Below, in pieces: positions 8,027-16,503 of a stretch of 64,000 bases of DNA. The notes under the pieces were generated by a model. The model saw nothing but the letters and a program-made list of their open reading frames with translations. It searched no databases and was not told the origin of the DNA. The stretch comes from Alistipes finegoldii DSM 17242 (GTDB lineage: Bacteria; Bacteroidota; Bacteroidia; Bacteroidales; Rikenellaceae). The stretch covers positions 1,116,001-1,180,000 of the forward strand of contig NC_018011.1 of the NCBI RefSeq assembly GCF_000265365.1, in the 5' to 3' direction. Position 1 is the first letter of the stretch. Each line of letters begins with the position of its first letter. Both the position numbers and the translations under genes were made by a program.

Positions 8027-9015
8027 CCCTGCTTTTGTCCGGCGCGGAACAGACAGGAGGCGCCGAATACGGCCAGCAGAATGGCTCCGCTCCCTACGAT
8101 TCCCGCAAATGTCGTGTTGTAATCGGGTATCACGGCCGTCTTCTCCTGAATGGCGGCGGCTCTGCGGTGCAGGCCGTCGGACGCAGGTTCCAATTCGGCC
8201 CGTCCCGCCGTCTTTTCGATCGACCACTCCAGTCCGTCGGGATCGGACGAAGCGATCCACGAGAACGACCCGGCGATCAACAGCGCCAAGAGCGCGATCG
8301 CCGCAAGGGCCTTTCCGAATCTCCGTCTTCCGGAGGCGCGTTCCCGGCGGATACCGTACAGCAGTTCGGGCTTATAACGCTGCACGCCGCAGATCACCGC
8401 CGCCGTAGCCAGCCCCTCGCCGATACCTATAAACAGATGGATCGGGAGCATGAACAGCAGAAACCGCCCCATCGGCAACGCGGTGATGCCCGACGCTTCG
8501 GTTTCGATCGTCACGGCCAATGCGCCCAGTTCGAGTCCGACCACCGAGGCGAGCAGCGACGCGGCGATGATCCGTCCCGGCGATGCGCCGCGTTTGATCA
8601 ACGGCCGGAACAACAGCGGATAGGCCGCCAGACACGACAATACCGCCATATTGAGGATATTGGCGCCCAAAGCCATGAAACCGCCGTCGGCGAAAACTAG
8701 GCACTGGATCACCAGCACCGAAGCCAGCGTAAGCAACGCCGCCCATGGGCCCAGTATCGCCGAAAGCAGGATACCGCCGACCAGATGGCCGCTCGAACCC
8801 GTTCCCGGAATAGAGAAATTTATCATCTGGGCGGCAAAGACGAAGGCGCCCATCACGCCCATCAGCGGAACGATGTGCTCGTCCCGCGCATCGGGTTCGC
8901 GGCGGTCGTTTCGCGGATGCTTGACTCTCCAGATCGCCGTTCCGAGCAGGACCAGCGATACGGCTCCCGTAACGGCGAATACCGGCGGGGAGACCAGTGC
9001 GTCGGACATGTGCAT
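8023..9015 (-). CDS. nikMN: Nickel ECF transporter substrate-capture protein, NikM-NikN type fusion
   Basis: 330 residues. The extreme N-terminus MHM-S-D fits the conserved Met-His metal-binding start of CbiM/NikM proteins, which supports this start over the Met two codons later. Six or so membrane segments carry family motifs such as GTGSSGHLVGG and GEGLATA. The C-terminal part (from about 230) has two further membrane helices around a periplasmic loop with PDGLE near 259, the signature of NikN/CbiN-like partners, so M and N functions are fused. Downstream of the urea channel gene and upstream of cbiQ. Ni2+ is the likely cargo because of the urease context. Confidence 0.88.
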   Translation of the reverse strand: MHMSDALVSPPVFAVTGAVSLVLLGTAIWRVKHPRNDRREPDARDEHIVPLMGVMGAFVFAAQMINFSIPGTGSSGHLVGGILLSAILGPWAALLTLASVLVIQCLVFADGGFMALGANILNMAVLSCLAAYPLLFRPLIKRGASPGRIIAASLLASVVGLELGALAVTIETEASGITALPMGRFLLFMLPIHLFIGIGEGLATAAVICGVQRYKPELLYGIRRERASGRRRFGKALAAIALLALLIAGSFSWIASSDPDGLEWSIEKTAGRAELEPASDGLHRRAAAIQEKTAVIPDYNTTFAGIVGSGAILLAVFGASCLFRAGQKQG

Positions 9016-9077
9016 AGTCTGTTGTTTTTCAGGTTTTCAGATCGCCCCGTCCGGCCCCTGCCGGACCGGACGGACGG

Positions 9078-10121
9078 TTATTCCGTTTTCGCGCCCGGCT
9101 GCTGCGCCGCCAGATGCTTCTTGTTCTCCGGATACCAGTTCGAATGGTCGGGCTTCTCCTCGTCGTCGAACCTGACGAGCGGCAGCAGGAAGAGCCATGT
9201 CGTGATGCAGAACGGCCCGGTCAGGGTGGCGATTCCGACGGGCGCCATCAGCATATACATGCCGGCCTGAATGAACACCGTCACCAGAATTCCCAGAACG
9301 GCCCAGAGCGCCGAACGGAAATTCGGCTTGTAGAACACCGTCGCCAGCGCAATGGCCGTCAGCACGGGGCTGTATCCGTAAAGTCCATCTGAGATGTCGG
9401 AGCCCGACGCTTTCAGCGCGACGACCGTCAGCAGCGCCAGCGCCGAGCCGATCGCGGCCCAGAGCGCCGCCCAGCGGCTGCAAAGGAACAGTCCCGCGAG
9501 GAAACAGATTCCCGTCACCCACGAATTGATCAGAAAGACCTGCCCGATACCTTTCAGCCAGTAAACCGCCAGATCGCCAAAACGGATGCTCTCCAGCGAC
9601 GAGAAAGCCGCCGGAAGCGCCGGATCGGCCATATGCGTCGTCGGAAGCCCGTGCATGGCGCGCGCCGCAAGGAGAAACATCCACGTGCAGAAGACGAACG
9701 GGAAGGTGAACGAATTGACTTTCCAAGGCGCCATCACGTTGTTGAATCCCGCACGCACCCATGTCGTCAGCGCCGAACAGAGCGCCAGCGCCAGCCACAT
9801 CCAGACGGTATTGCCCATGAACGTAGGAAACGCGCACCCCACCAGCACGCCGTTGAAGCCCCAGAGTCCCTGCTCGCCGTCCTTGGCCGGAAAGCCGAGC
9901 AGATACCCCGTCACCGTGGAGACGGTCACGCCCAGCAGGGCGCCCCAGCCCACAAGTCCCTGTCCCTCGGCATAGGCGCCCCAGAAAATGCCGATCATAA
10001 ACAGAAGTCCCGTCCACGCGCTGTTCTGAAACATCACCTGCCCGGTACCGCGCAGCAGAATTTTGATAAAATCGAAAGAGCCTCCGCCGGCCCCTCCGGA
10101 TCGAGCGATCGTATTTGCCAT
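9078..10121 (-). CDS. Urea transporter (UT family channel)
   Basis: 347 residues, integral membrane. The internal two-fold repeat expected of urea channels is visible: NSAWTGLLFMIG (33-44) matches INSWVTGICFLAG (198-210), and GLWGFNGVLVG (85-95) matches GLYGYSPVLTAIA (246-258). Each repeat also has an F-P/T-x-F-x-x-x-TW segment. It should let urea move down its gradient to feed the cytoplasmic urease. It follows ureD and precedes nikMN on the same strand, so urea uptake, metal uptake and hydrolysis are encoded together. Confidence 0.92.
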   Translation of the reverse strand: MANTIARSGGAGGGSFDFIKILLRGTGQVMFQNSAWTGLLFMIGIFWGAYAEGQGLVGWGALLGVTVSTVTGYLLGFPAKDGEQGLWGFNGVLVGCAFPTFMGNTVWMWLALALCSALTTWVRAGFNNVMAPWKVNSFTFPFVFCTWMFLLAARAMHGLPTTHMADPALPAAFSSLESIRFGDLAVYWLKGIGQVFLINSWVTGICFLAGLFLCSRWAALWAAIGSALALLTVVALKASGSDISDGLYGYSPVLTAIALATVFYKPNFRSALWAVLGILVTVFIQAGMYMLMAPVGIATLTGPFCITTWLFLLPLVRFDDEEKPDHSNWYPENKKHLAAQQPGAKTE

Positions 10122-10152
10122 ACTTACAATTATTTAACCGTTAACAAAGTTT

Positions 10153-11067
10153 CTATCGCCACGGAAACTCTTCGGGCAGCGGCTTGCCCTTGACTTCCTG
10201 CCGAACCGAGGAACAGAATTCGCGGACAAGGCGTTTCACGGGAGCCGTCTCCTCACCCAAGACCTTGTAGAGCAGCCCCGCATCGTTCGGCAGGCGCGTA
10301 ATGCCGGCCGCCAGCCTGCGTTCGCGGTCGATGAAGGCCTGCGTCCGCTCGTAGATGTTGTCGGCATTCTCCGGCGGCGTCAGCACGATCACGTTGGCGA
10401 AAACGTCGTATCCGTTCATCGCACCGAGCGTCGAAGGCGGATACATTTCGGGCCGTATGATGAATTTTTCGCGAAACAGTTGCTCCCCGTCGGGACGTTC
10501 GGCATGGGAGCAGACCGACAGAATGTCGTACTGGAAAGTTTCGCCCCGGTCGAAATACTTGCGGCCGCTCATGTAGATTTCCGAATAGAACAGCGTGGCC
10601 GAGGGTGCGATGCGGATTGCCGTGTCGGCGATGAACCGCGTGTGACGGCACGGAATCGTCGGTTCGGGCAGATATTCCAGATAAGAGTCCTCTTCGAGCT
10701 CGAACGTCTGCGTCAGCCCCGAATAGTTGTAGCGCATCTCGGCCAGCTTGGTCGCCGCACCGGTCGAAATATGGGCGTAGGCGCCTTCGCGGACGACAAA
10801 ACGCTGTTCATAGCGATCGCCGTCCACGTTGGGACCTCCGGACGAGAGGATGTAGACGCACGGCATCTCAGGCATGCCTTCGTCGAAATAGAGTTCCTGC
10901 TGGACGATCAGCGGGGCATGGCGTTCCAGATCGCGCATGATCGACCTGCCGTCGTCGTCGAGTTCGAATCCCAGAAAAAGATACCCCATCTTGCCCGGAG
11001 TGCCGACGGGCATCGCCTTCGGCTCTTCGAGGTAGGGACTCATCTCTTTGGCTGCTGCGAAATTCAT
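10153..11067 (-). CDS. ureD: Urease accessory protein UreD
   Basis: 304 residues, normal UreD/UreH length. Recognised from family segments such as LSSGGPNVDGDRYE near 70, STGAATKL and the beta-rich middle. UreD is the scaffold that binds apo-urease and recruits UreF and UreG for nickel insertion. The start overlaps the ureG stop (ATGA), which suggests coupled translation. It lies last among the accessory genes, before the urea channel. Confidence 0.93.
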   Translation of the reverse strand: MNFAAAKEMSPYLEEPKAMPVGTPGKMGYLFLGFELDDDGRSIMRDLERHAPLIVQQELYFDEGMPEMPCVYILSSGGPNVDGDRYEQRFVVREGAYAHISTGAATKLAEMRYNYSGLTQTFELEEDSYLEYLPEPTIPCRHTRFIADTAIRIAPSATLFYSEIYMSGRKYFDRGETFQYDILSVCSHAERPDGEQLFREKFIIRPEMYPPSTLGAMNGYDVFANVIVLTPPENADNIYERTQAFIDRERRLAAGITRLPNDAGLLYKVLGEETAPVKRLVREFCSSVRQEVKGKPLPEEFPWR

Positions 11068-11735
11068 CGTACGGCGCCGGTTAGGGATTCCGAAACTTTC
11101 TCCTTGTTGTTGCCGAGGTCGAAAAGCGCCATCCGGCGGATCAGGGCGACCAGTTCGTCGATCCCTTCGCCCGTCATGCAGTTGGTGAATACGAACGGCT
11201 TGCCCGGACGCATCAGCTCGGAATCGCGCCGCATCACTTCGAGATCAGCACGGACATAGGGGGCCAAATCGGTCTTGTTGATGACCAGAATATCGGACTG
11301 GGATATCCCCGGTCCGTCCTTGCGTGGAATCTTGTCGCCTGCGGCCACGTCGATCACGTAGATGAAAAAGTCCACCAGCGCGGGGCTGAAGGTGAGGGTG
11401 AGGTTGTCGCCGCCCGATTCGATCAGCACCACGTCGCCGTCGGGGAATCGGGCCTCCATCTCCTCGACCGCCGCAATATTCATCGAAGGGTCTTCCCGCA
11501 CGGCCGTATGCGGGCACGCGCCGGTTTCAACGCCGATGATCCGCTCCTCGACAAGGATGCCCTTCAGCATTTTACGCACGTGTTTGGCGTCTTCCGTGGT
11601 TACCACGTCGTTGGTTATCACCAGCACTTTGTAGCCCATGTCCAGAAGCCGCGGGGTGATCGCTTCGATGAGTGCCGTTTTGCCGGAGCCTACGGGACCG
11701 CCGATTCCGATTCTGCAAGTTGTATTTTCGTTCAT
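11064..11735 (-). CDS. ureG: Urease accessory GTPase UreG
   Basis: 223 residues. The P-loop GPVGSGKT is at 13-20, the metal-binding Cys-Pro-His at 74-76, the Walker B-like IESGGDNL near 105, and the guanine specificity motif NKTD at 153-156. This SIMIBI-class GTPase dimerises with nickel and drives delivery of Ni2+ to the urease active site. It sits between ureF and ureD and overlaps ureD by 4 bases. Confidence 0.97.
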   Translation of the reverse strand: MNENTTCRIGIGGPVGSGKTALIEAITPRLLDMGYKVLVITNDVVTTEDAKHVRKMLKGILVEERIIGVETGACPHTAVREDPSMNIAAVEEMEARFPDGDVVLIESGGDNLTLTFSPALVDFFIYVIDVAAGDKIPRKDGPGISQSDILVINKTDLAPYVRADLEVMRRDSELMRPGKPFVFTNCMTGEGIDELVALIRRMALFDLGNNKEKVSESLTGAVR

Positions 11736-11775
11736 AATCTATTCGTTTATTCGGTTATTCCGCTTTTGGGGCGGA

Positions 11776-12468
11776 TCAATTCATAAACATGCGTTTGGTT
11801 CCCTTTTCGTGCAGCGAGGCGAGAATGTCGATCTGCGGCACGAAGGTATACATGTCGTCGAAATCCATGTCGCCCGCCGTGTCATAGAGCTCGCCGAGCT
11901 TTTCGGCGGCCCGGAACAGGATGCGCTGCGTGTCGTAGTGCGACACGCGCACGCAGCGGAGAGCCGCGCTGACGACCATATTGACCACACCGTACTGGTG
12001 GGAGCAGAAAAGCCCCTTTTCGGAGATTCCGCAGGCCGCGAATACGATGCCCTGCGCCACGGGATAAGTGCCGGGGGTACGGCCGCCGGCGATGTCGCCG
12101 AGCCACTTCGCTGCGGTTTCATCGGGAAAGACATGTTTCGACAGCTCGGCCAGTTTCTTGCCCATGCGTCGGGTCATCAGCCGCGCCTCGGCGTTCATCT
12201 TGCAGAGAACGGCCTGACGGTCGGCATTGAGGATACCCTCGTAATAACCGAGGTTATAGCTGCGGAAAGCGTGCAGCGCCGCGACTCCGTCGGTGAAGGC
12301 GGCCTGCCGGACAATGTCCTGCGTATATTGTTCGAGCGTCGCGGCGTCGTGCACCAGTCCCTCCTCGGCGGCCGTTTCCAATCCGTTGGAGAAGGAGAAG
12401 GTCCCGACCGGAAAGGCCGAGTCGGTGAATTCGAGCAGCCGCATGACGGTTGTTGCGTCGTCGGTCAT
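11776..12468 (-). CDS. ureF: Urease accessory protein UreF
   Basis: 230 residues from the chosen start (MTDDATTV). The frame extends nine codons further to 12495, but that would overlap ureE, while 12468 gives a 10-base gap. Family motifs include LLEFTDSAFPVGTFSFSNGLE near the N-terminus and an all-helical body. UreF bridges UreD and UreG and gates the GTPase during nickel insertion. It is the second accessory gene of the set. Confidence 0.93.
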   Translation of the reverse strand: MTDDATTVMRLLEFTDSAFPVGTFSFSNGLETAAEEGLVHDAATLEQYTQDIVRQAAFTDGVAALHAFRSYNLGYYEGILNADRQAVLCKMNAEARLMTRRMGKKLAELSKHVFPDETAAKWLGDIAGGRTPGTYPVAQGIVFAACGISEKGLFCSHQYGVVNMVVSAALRCVRVSHYDTQRILFRAAEKLGELYDTAGDMDFDDMYTFVPQIDILASLHEKGTKRMFMN

Positions 12469-12478
12469 AAGGGCGGGT

Positions 12479-13054
12479 TTAATGCGCGTGCACATGTTCG
12501 TGATGGTGGTGTACGTCGCTGTCGGGCCCCGTGCCGCCGAACAGACGCCGGATTTCGTGGGGCGCCAAGTAGGGAATCACCTCCGAACCGGGCTGGAACG
12601 AGTAGGCGACACCTTCTATATGGTGCGTACGCATTACGCTGTCCATCACTTTTTTATCCACCGTCAGCGGAATGTAGACCTTTGTCCCCTTGACCACTGC
12701 GGGCCAATGCTGGTTGCCGATGGCATGACCGAGTTCCACCGAGATATGGATGATCGTTTCCGGCGTTTGACGCGCCAGATCCGAAAGGTCCGCGACCAGC
12801 ACGTCGTTGAGCCGGATGCGGATGGCCGCAATGCGGCGCTGTTCGGGCAGATACTCGATAATATCGCCGTCGAGCATCTGCGAGTGGCGTTTCAATGCCA
12901 CGGCGTATTCGTTTTCCCGGTCGCCTTTGACCACGAAGCGGCTTTTCTGGGCCGTCCACTGGTCGAGATCGATATATTCGATTTCGGCTTCCCGCGCTTT
13001 CTTCACCCATTCGGGGTCCTGCAGATTGCCTATGATTTCCGTATATATTTTCAT
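12479..13054 (-). CDS. ureE: Urease nickel metallochaperone UreE
   Basis: 191 residues. The N-terminal half is the peptide-binding-like domain; the C-terminal half (about 85-155) is the metal-binding fold with GHAIGNQHWP. The end of the protein is His-rich (HHHHEHVHAH), a nickel store seen in many UreE proteins. It hands Ni2+ to UreG. The gene is separated from ureC by 140 bases with several strong hairpins, unlike the tight spacing of the other genes. Confidence 0.95.
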   Translation of the reverse strand: MKIYTEIIGNLQDPEWVKKAREAEIEYIDLDQWTAQKSRFVVKGDRENEYAVALKRHSQMLDGDIIEYLPEQRRIAAIRIRLNDVLVADLSDLARQTPETIIHISVELGHAIGNQHWPAVVKGTKVYIPLTVDKKVMDSVMRTHHIEGVAYSFQPGSEVIPYLAPHEIRRLFGGTGPDSDVHHHHEHVHAH

Positions 13055-13082
13055 CGGATTCGTTTTTAATATTCGTTTTTAA

Positions 13083-13171
13083 TTTCCGGGAGCATCCCCT
13101 GCGGCATGCCCCCGGAAACAGGAAACCGATCCGGGGCCGGATCGGATCCGAAGGCGGAACAACAAACCGCC
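13083..13171 (-). promoter_or_regulatory. Intercistronic hairpin cluster between ureC and ureE
   Basis: Three hairpins in 90 bases: TTTCCGGG/CCCGGAAA (83-90 with 111-118, extended by GCAT/ATGC), a near-perfect CCGATCCGG/CCGGATCGG palindrome at 13126-13145, and GGCGG/CCGCC at 13153-13171. On the minus strand the last one met by the polymerase is followed by TTAAAAAC, not by a proper U-run. Partial termination or RNA processing that lowers accessory-gene mRNA relative to ureABC is plausible. Confidence 0.45.
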
Positions 13172-13194
13172 CCGGATCGGAGAGGCCCTCCCGG

Positions 13195-14913
13195 CTAACT
13201 GAACCAGAGCAGCTGGCTCAGGGGGAATTTGTCGGCAGGCTTGACGTAAGCGCGGATGTCGTTGACCAGCACGTCGAACGTTTCGGGATTCACGTCGATC
13301 TTCGGCATTCCTCCGTTGCGCACCATGTTGTATTTGGTAAGCTGGCGGGTGCGCCGCACGGGCTGCACCATACGATGCAGGTGGAGACGCTCCTTGATAC
13401 CGCTCTGGAACGCGGCGCCCGATACGAACGAAAGGCAGGTTTCGGGCAGCGTACGGCCGAAAGCGCCGTACATCGGACGGTAATAGCACGGCTGCGGCGT
13501 CGGGAGCGATGCGTTGGGATCGCCCATGTTCGACCAGTTGATCAGGCCGCCCTTGATGACCATCTTGGGTTTGGCGCCGAAGAACTGCGGCTCCCAGAGT
13601 ACGAGGTCGGCGACCTTGCCCTTCTCGACCGATCCGAGGTAGTCGGAAACGCCGTAGGTGATGGCCGGGTTGATCGTGATCTTGGCGATATAGCGCAGCA
13701 CGCGGAAGTTGTCGTTCCCGTCGGCATCCTCGGCGAGCTTGCCGCAGGCGTTCTTCATGAACGACGCCATCTGGAACGTGCGCATGAACGATTCGCCGAT
13801 ACGGCCCATGGCCTGCGAGTCGGACGAAACCATCGACAGTATGCCCAGATCGTGCAGCACGTTCTCCGCGGCCTGCGTTTCGGGCCGCACGCGGCTCTCG
13901 GCAAAGGCCACGTCCGACGGGATCTTCGGATTTAGGTTGTGGCAGACCATGATCATGTCGAACAGCTCGGCTTGGGAATTGACCCCGAACGGCAGGGTCG
14001 GATTGGTCGACGAAGGCAGCACGTAGGGCATCGACGCCACTTTCAGCAGGTCGGGGGCGTGTCCGCCGCCGGCGCCTTCGGTGTGGTAGGTATGGATCGT
14101 GCGGCCGTCCATGGCGGCGATCGTATCCTCGACGTATCCGCTCTCGTTGAGCGTATCGGAGTGGATGGCCACCTGCACGTCGAAACGATCGGCGACGCCC
14201 AGCGCGGCGCGGATCGCAGCGGGAGTCGAGCCCCAGTCCTCGTGAATCTTCAGGCCGCAGGCTCCGGCCTCGATCTGTTCTTCGAGCGGCTGGTTCATCG
14301 AGCAGTTGCCCTTGCCCAGCAGGCCGACGTTCACCGGAAGCCCCTCGATCGACTCCAGCATGCGTTCGATGTTCCAGCGGCCTGAAGTGATGGTGGTTCC
14401 GTTACTGCCGTCCGTAGGGCCGATTCCGCCGCCGAACAGGGTCGTAATACCGTTGCTCAGACAGGCGTAAGCCTGCTGCGGGGAGATCATGTGCACGTGG
14501 CCGTCGATGCCGGCTGCCGTCAGGATCAGGTGCTCGCCCGATATCGCGTCGGTTGCGGTGCTGGTCACCAGATCGGGATGCACGCCGTGCATGATATTGG
14601 GATTTCCCGCCTTGCCGATACCGGCGATTTTTCCGTCCTTGACACCCACGTCGGCCTTCACGACGCCCAGATTGGCGTCGATGATCGTCACGTTGGTAAT
14701 CACGAGGTCGAGCGCCCCCTCCTCCGAAGTCATCGTATTGGCCAGCCCCATGCCGTCGCGGATGGTCTTGCCGCCGCCGTAGACGACCTCGTCGCCGTAT
14801 TCGCGCAGGTCTTTTTCGATCTCGACGTAAAGATCGGTGTCACCCAGCCGGATCTTGTCGCCGACGGTAGGACCGAAAAGGTTGTTGTATTCTTGACGTG
14901 AAATTGTTGCCAT
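13195..14913 (-). CDS. ureC: Urease subunit alpha (catalytic)
   Basis: 572 residues, normal length for UreC. Nickel ligands are present: HVH at 139-141, the carbamylated Lys at 222 (GLKIHEDWG), His 251 and His 277, and Asp in SSDSQAMGR near 365. The mobile flap reads VCHN at 323-326: the flap Cys and catalytic His are kept, while the His that usually follows is Asn here. Hydrolyses urea to ammonia and carbamate in the cytoplasm with UreA and UreB. Third gene of the operon. Confidence 0.98.
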   Translation of the reverse strand: MATISRQEYNNLFGPTVGDKIRLGDTDLYVEIEKDLREYGDEVVYGGGKTIRDGMGLANTMTSEEGALDLVITNVTIIDANLGVVKADVGVKDGKIAGIGKAGNPNIMHGVHPDLVTSTATDAISGEHLILTAAGIDGHVHMISPQQAYACLSNGITTLFGGGIGPTDGSNGTTITSGRWNIERMLESIEGLPVNVGLLGKGNCSMNQPLEEQIEAGACGLKIHEDWGSTPAAIRAALGVADRFDVQVAIHSDTLNESGYVEDTIAAMDGRTIHTYHTEGAGGGHAPDLLKVASMPYVLPSSTNPTLPFGVNSQAELFDMIMVCHNLNPKIPSDVAFAESRVRPETQAAENVLHDLGILSMVSSDSQAMGRIGESFMRTFQMASFMKNACGKLAEDADGNDNFRVLRYIAKITINPAITYGVSDYLGSVEKGKVADLVLWEPQFFGAKPKMVIKGGLINWSNMGDPNASLPTPQPCYYRPMYGAFGRTLPETCLSFVSGAAFQSGIKERLHLHRMVQPVRRTRQLTKYNMVRNGGMPKIDVNPETFDVLVNDIRAYVKPADKFPLSQLLWFS

Positions 14914-14918
14914 ATCCT

Positions 14919-15446
14919 CTATTTTTTAGTGTTGTTGCTTTTTTTCATAGCGGCCTCGGCATCGCTTTCCGAAATGTTCTTGAACCCTGCATGCCGGGCT
15001 TTGCGCACGGCATGCATACGTGCCGGGAAATAGGTGGGCGCATCCTCGTCGCCCGTATATCCCATCACCAGACCGTTGAAGCCGATCACGCGGCGTTTGC
15101 CCGAATAGGCCACGACCTCGACCTCTTTCTGGTCGCCCGGTTCGAAACGGATGGCGGTCGTTGCGGGAATGTTCAGGTGACAGCCGAAAGCGGCGTCGCG
15201 GTCGAACTCCAGATAACGGTTGACCTCGAAGAAATGGAAATGCGAACCGACCTGAATCGGGCGGTCGCCGGTATTGCGCACGACAAGCTTCACGGTCTTG
15301 CGGCCGGTATTGTACTCGATCGGAACGTTCATCAGGATTTCTCCACCGACGACGACGGGCTTTGCGGGTTTGAAGCCGGGTTTATTCGGATAGAGACTCG
15401 CCGCCTGCGCCTGATTTTTCGCAGGGGCGGGATTTTTCGTATTCAT
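14919..15446 (-). CDS. ureB: Urease subunit beta
   Basis: 175 residues, longer than the usual 100-135. The core starts near residue 30 (VVVGGEILMNVPIEYNTGR) and includes GSHFHFFEVNRYLEFDR and IPATTAIRFEPGD, which are diagnostic. The N-terminal 28 residues (Ala/Lys/Pro-rich) and the C-terminal tail (about 140-175, charged) are extensions beyond the core. Structural subunit of the urease trimer. The stop is 5 bases from the ureC start. Confidence 0.95.
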   Translation of the reverse strand: MNTKNPAPAKNQAQAASLYPNKPGFKPAKPVVVGGEILMNVPIEYNTGRKTVKLVVRNTGDRPIQVGSHFHFFEVNRYLEFDRDAAFGCHLNIPATTAIRFEPGDQKEVEVVAYSGKRRVIGFNGLVMGYTGDEDAPTYFPARMHAVRKARHAGFKNISESDAEAAMKKSNNTKK

Positions 15447-15463
15447 ACTCAGGATGTTTAAAA

Positions 15464-15766
15464 TTACTTAATAGGATGGTGGATGCTCACCAGACGGGAA
15501 CCGTCCGTAAACACGGCTTCGACCTGCAGCAGGTCGATCATGTCGGCGACGCCCTCCATGACGTCGCTTTTCTTCAGCACGCTGGCCGCTCCTTTCATAA
15601 CCTCTTCCACGGTCTTGCCTTCACGCGCTCCCTCCAGTGCCGTGGACGTAATATAGGCTACGGCCTCCGGATAATTCAGTTTCAGCCCTTTTTTCATACG
15701 CCGTTCGGCGACCATACCGAGCGAAAGCAGCATCAACTTGTCAATCTCTTTCGGTGTCAAGTGCAT
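15464..15766 (-). CDS. ureA: Urease subunit gamma
   Basis: 100 residues, the standard UreA length. Begins MHLTPKEIDKLMLL and contains LNYPEAVAYIT and GAREGKTVEEVM, all typical. First gene of the leftward urease operon; ureB follows after 17 bases. Expression probably starts in the 218-base gap shared with the divergent crcB. Confidence 0.97.
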   Translation of the reverse strand: MHLTPKEIDKLMLLSLGMVAERRMKKGLKLNYPEAVAYITSTALEGAREGKTVEEVMKGAASVLKKSDVMEGVADMIDLLQVEAVFTDGSRLVSIHHPIK

Positions 15767-15905
15767 AGTAAACGATTTTTATAGTTAATCCGGCTCCGCA
15801 TCCCCGAAGGCCATACATATCCCGCCGGGGCAGCGGTCCGCCGGTACTGATCAGCGGAGGTTCCAAATAGGATGCCAAAAGCCGCCCCCCCGTGGCGATC
15901 CGCGG

Positions 15906-15937
15906 CAAAATACGGAAGCCCGGTGGCATCAAATTTG
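15906..15937. promoter_or_regulatory. Putative overlapping divergent promoters for the urease operon and crcB
   Basis: On the plus strand CAAATTTG (15930-15937) differs by one base from TAnnTTTG and lies 48 bases before crcB. On the minus strand TATTTTG (15906-15912) with a TTTG about 17 bases upstream (15930-15933) could serve ureA. Both matches are imperfect. The rest of the 218-base gap is G+C-rich; no fluoride or nickel riboswitch was recognised. Confidence 0.25.
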
Positions 15938-15984
15938 TTCGGGGAAGAACCCGAATGGTAGAATCAACTAAAAATGTGTGAATT

Positions 15985-16362
15985 ATGTTTAAAGCGATGA
16001 TTATTGCGGGGCTAGGCGGTTTTATCGGCACATGCCTGCGCTTTCTGACGGGAAAACTGGCCCATGTCATTACGGTTTCGGCGTTCCCGTGGGGTACGTT
16101 CGCCGTCAATATTATCGGCAGTTTCGTGATCGGCATCTTCTTCGGTCTGGCCGAAAAGACCCACGTCATCTCGCCGTCGATGAACGTCTTTCTGATCACC
16201 GGCTTCTGCGGCGGATTCACCACCTTTTCGTCGTTTGCCGACGACATGTACCTGCTCCTCCAACAGAAACACTGGCTCTATTTCGGCCTTTACGTCGGCC
16301 TGAGCTTCATTCTGGGACTGGTACTCGTATGGCTGGGACGTTCGCTGATAAAGGCGGTCTGA
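15985..16362 (+). CDS. crcB: Fluoride channel CrcB/Fluc
   Basis: 125 residues with four membrane segments. Hallmarks are GGFIGTCLRF near the start, PWGTFAVNIIGSF in the second segment and TGFCGGFTTFSSF in the third, which carries the Phe residues and the central sodium-binding turn of the dual-topology channel. Exports fluoride from the cytoplasm as a dimer. It stands alone, divergent from the urease operon and ending before a bidirectional terminator shared with eno. Confidence 0.95.
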   Translation: MFKAMIIAGLGGFIGTCLRFLTGKLAHVITVSAFPWGTFAVNIIGSFVIGIFFGLAEKTHVISPSMNVFLITGFCGGFTTFSSFADDMYLLLQQKHWLYFGLYVGLSFILGLVLVWLGRSLIKAV

Positions 16363-16403
16363 CCGCGGTCGGCGCCTGAGCGACCGCACGCCGCCGCACA
16401 AAA

Positions 16404-16432
16404 AAAGGGCCGGACAATATGTCCGGCCCTTT
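16404..16432. terminator. Bidirectional terminator between crcB and eno
   Basis: A 12-bp stem AAAGGGCCGGAC/GTCCGGCCCTTT with an AATAT loop. A and T runs on both sides allow it to end crcB on the plus strand and eno on the minus strand. A second weaker hairpin (GGTTCGGGC/GCCCGGAACC) lies just after the eno stop at about 16445-16466. Confidence 0.8.
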
Positions 16433-16503
16433 CATTTATGATCCGGTTCGGGCTTCGCCCGGAACCTGATGCAACAGGGCTGTCAGGCCCTTCGAAATCG
16501 GAA

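Noticed and set aside
15780..15984. Fluoride riboswitch upstream of crcB
   Set aside because: The conserved GAUGG and CUCCU-type pseudoknot segments were not found.
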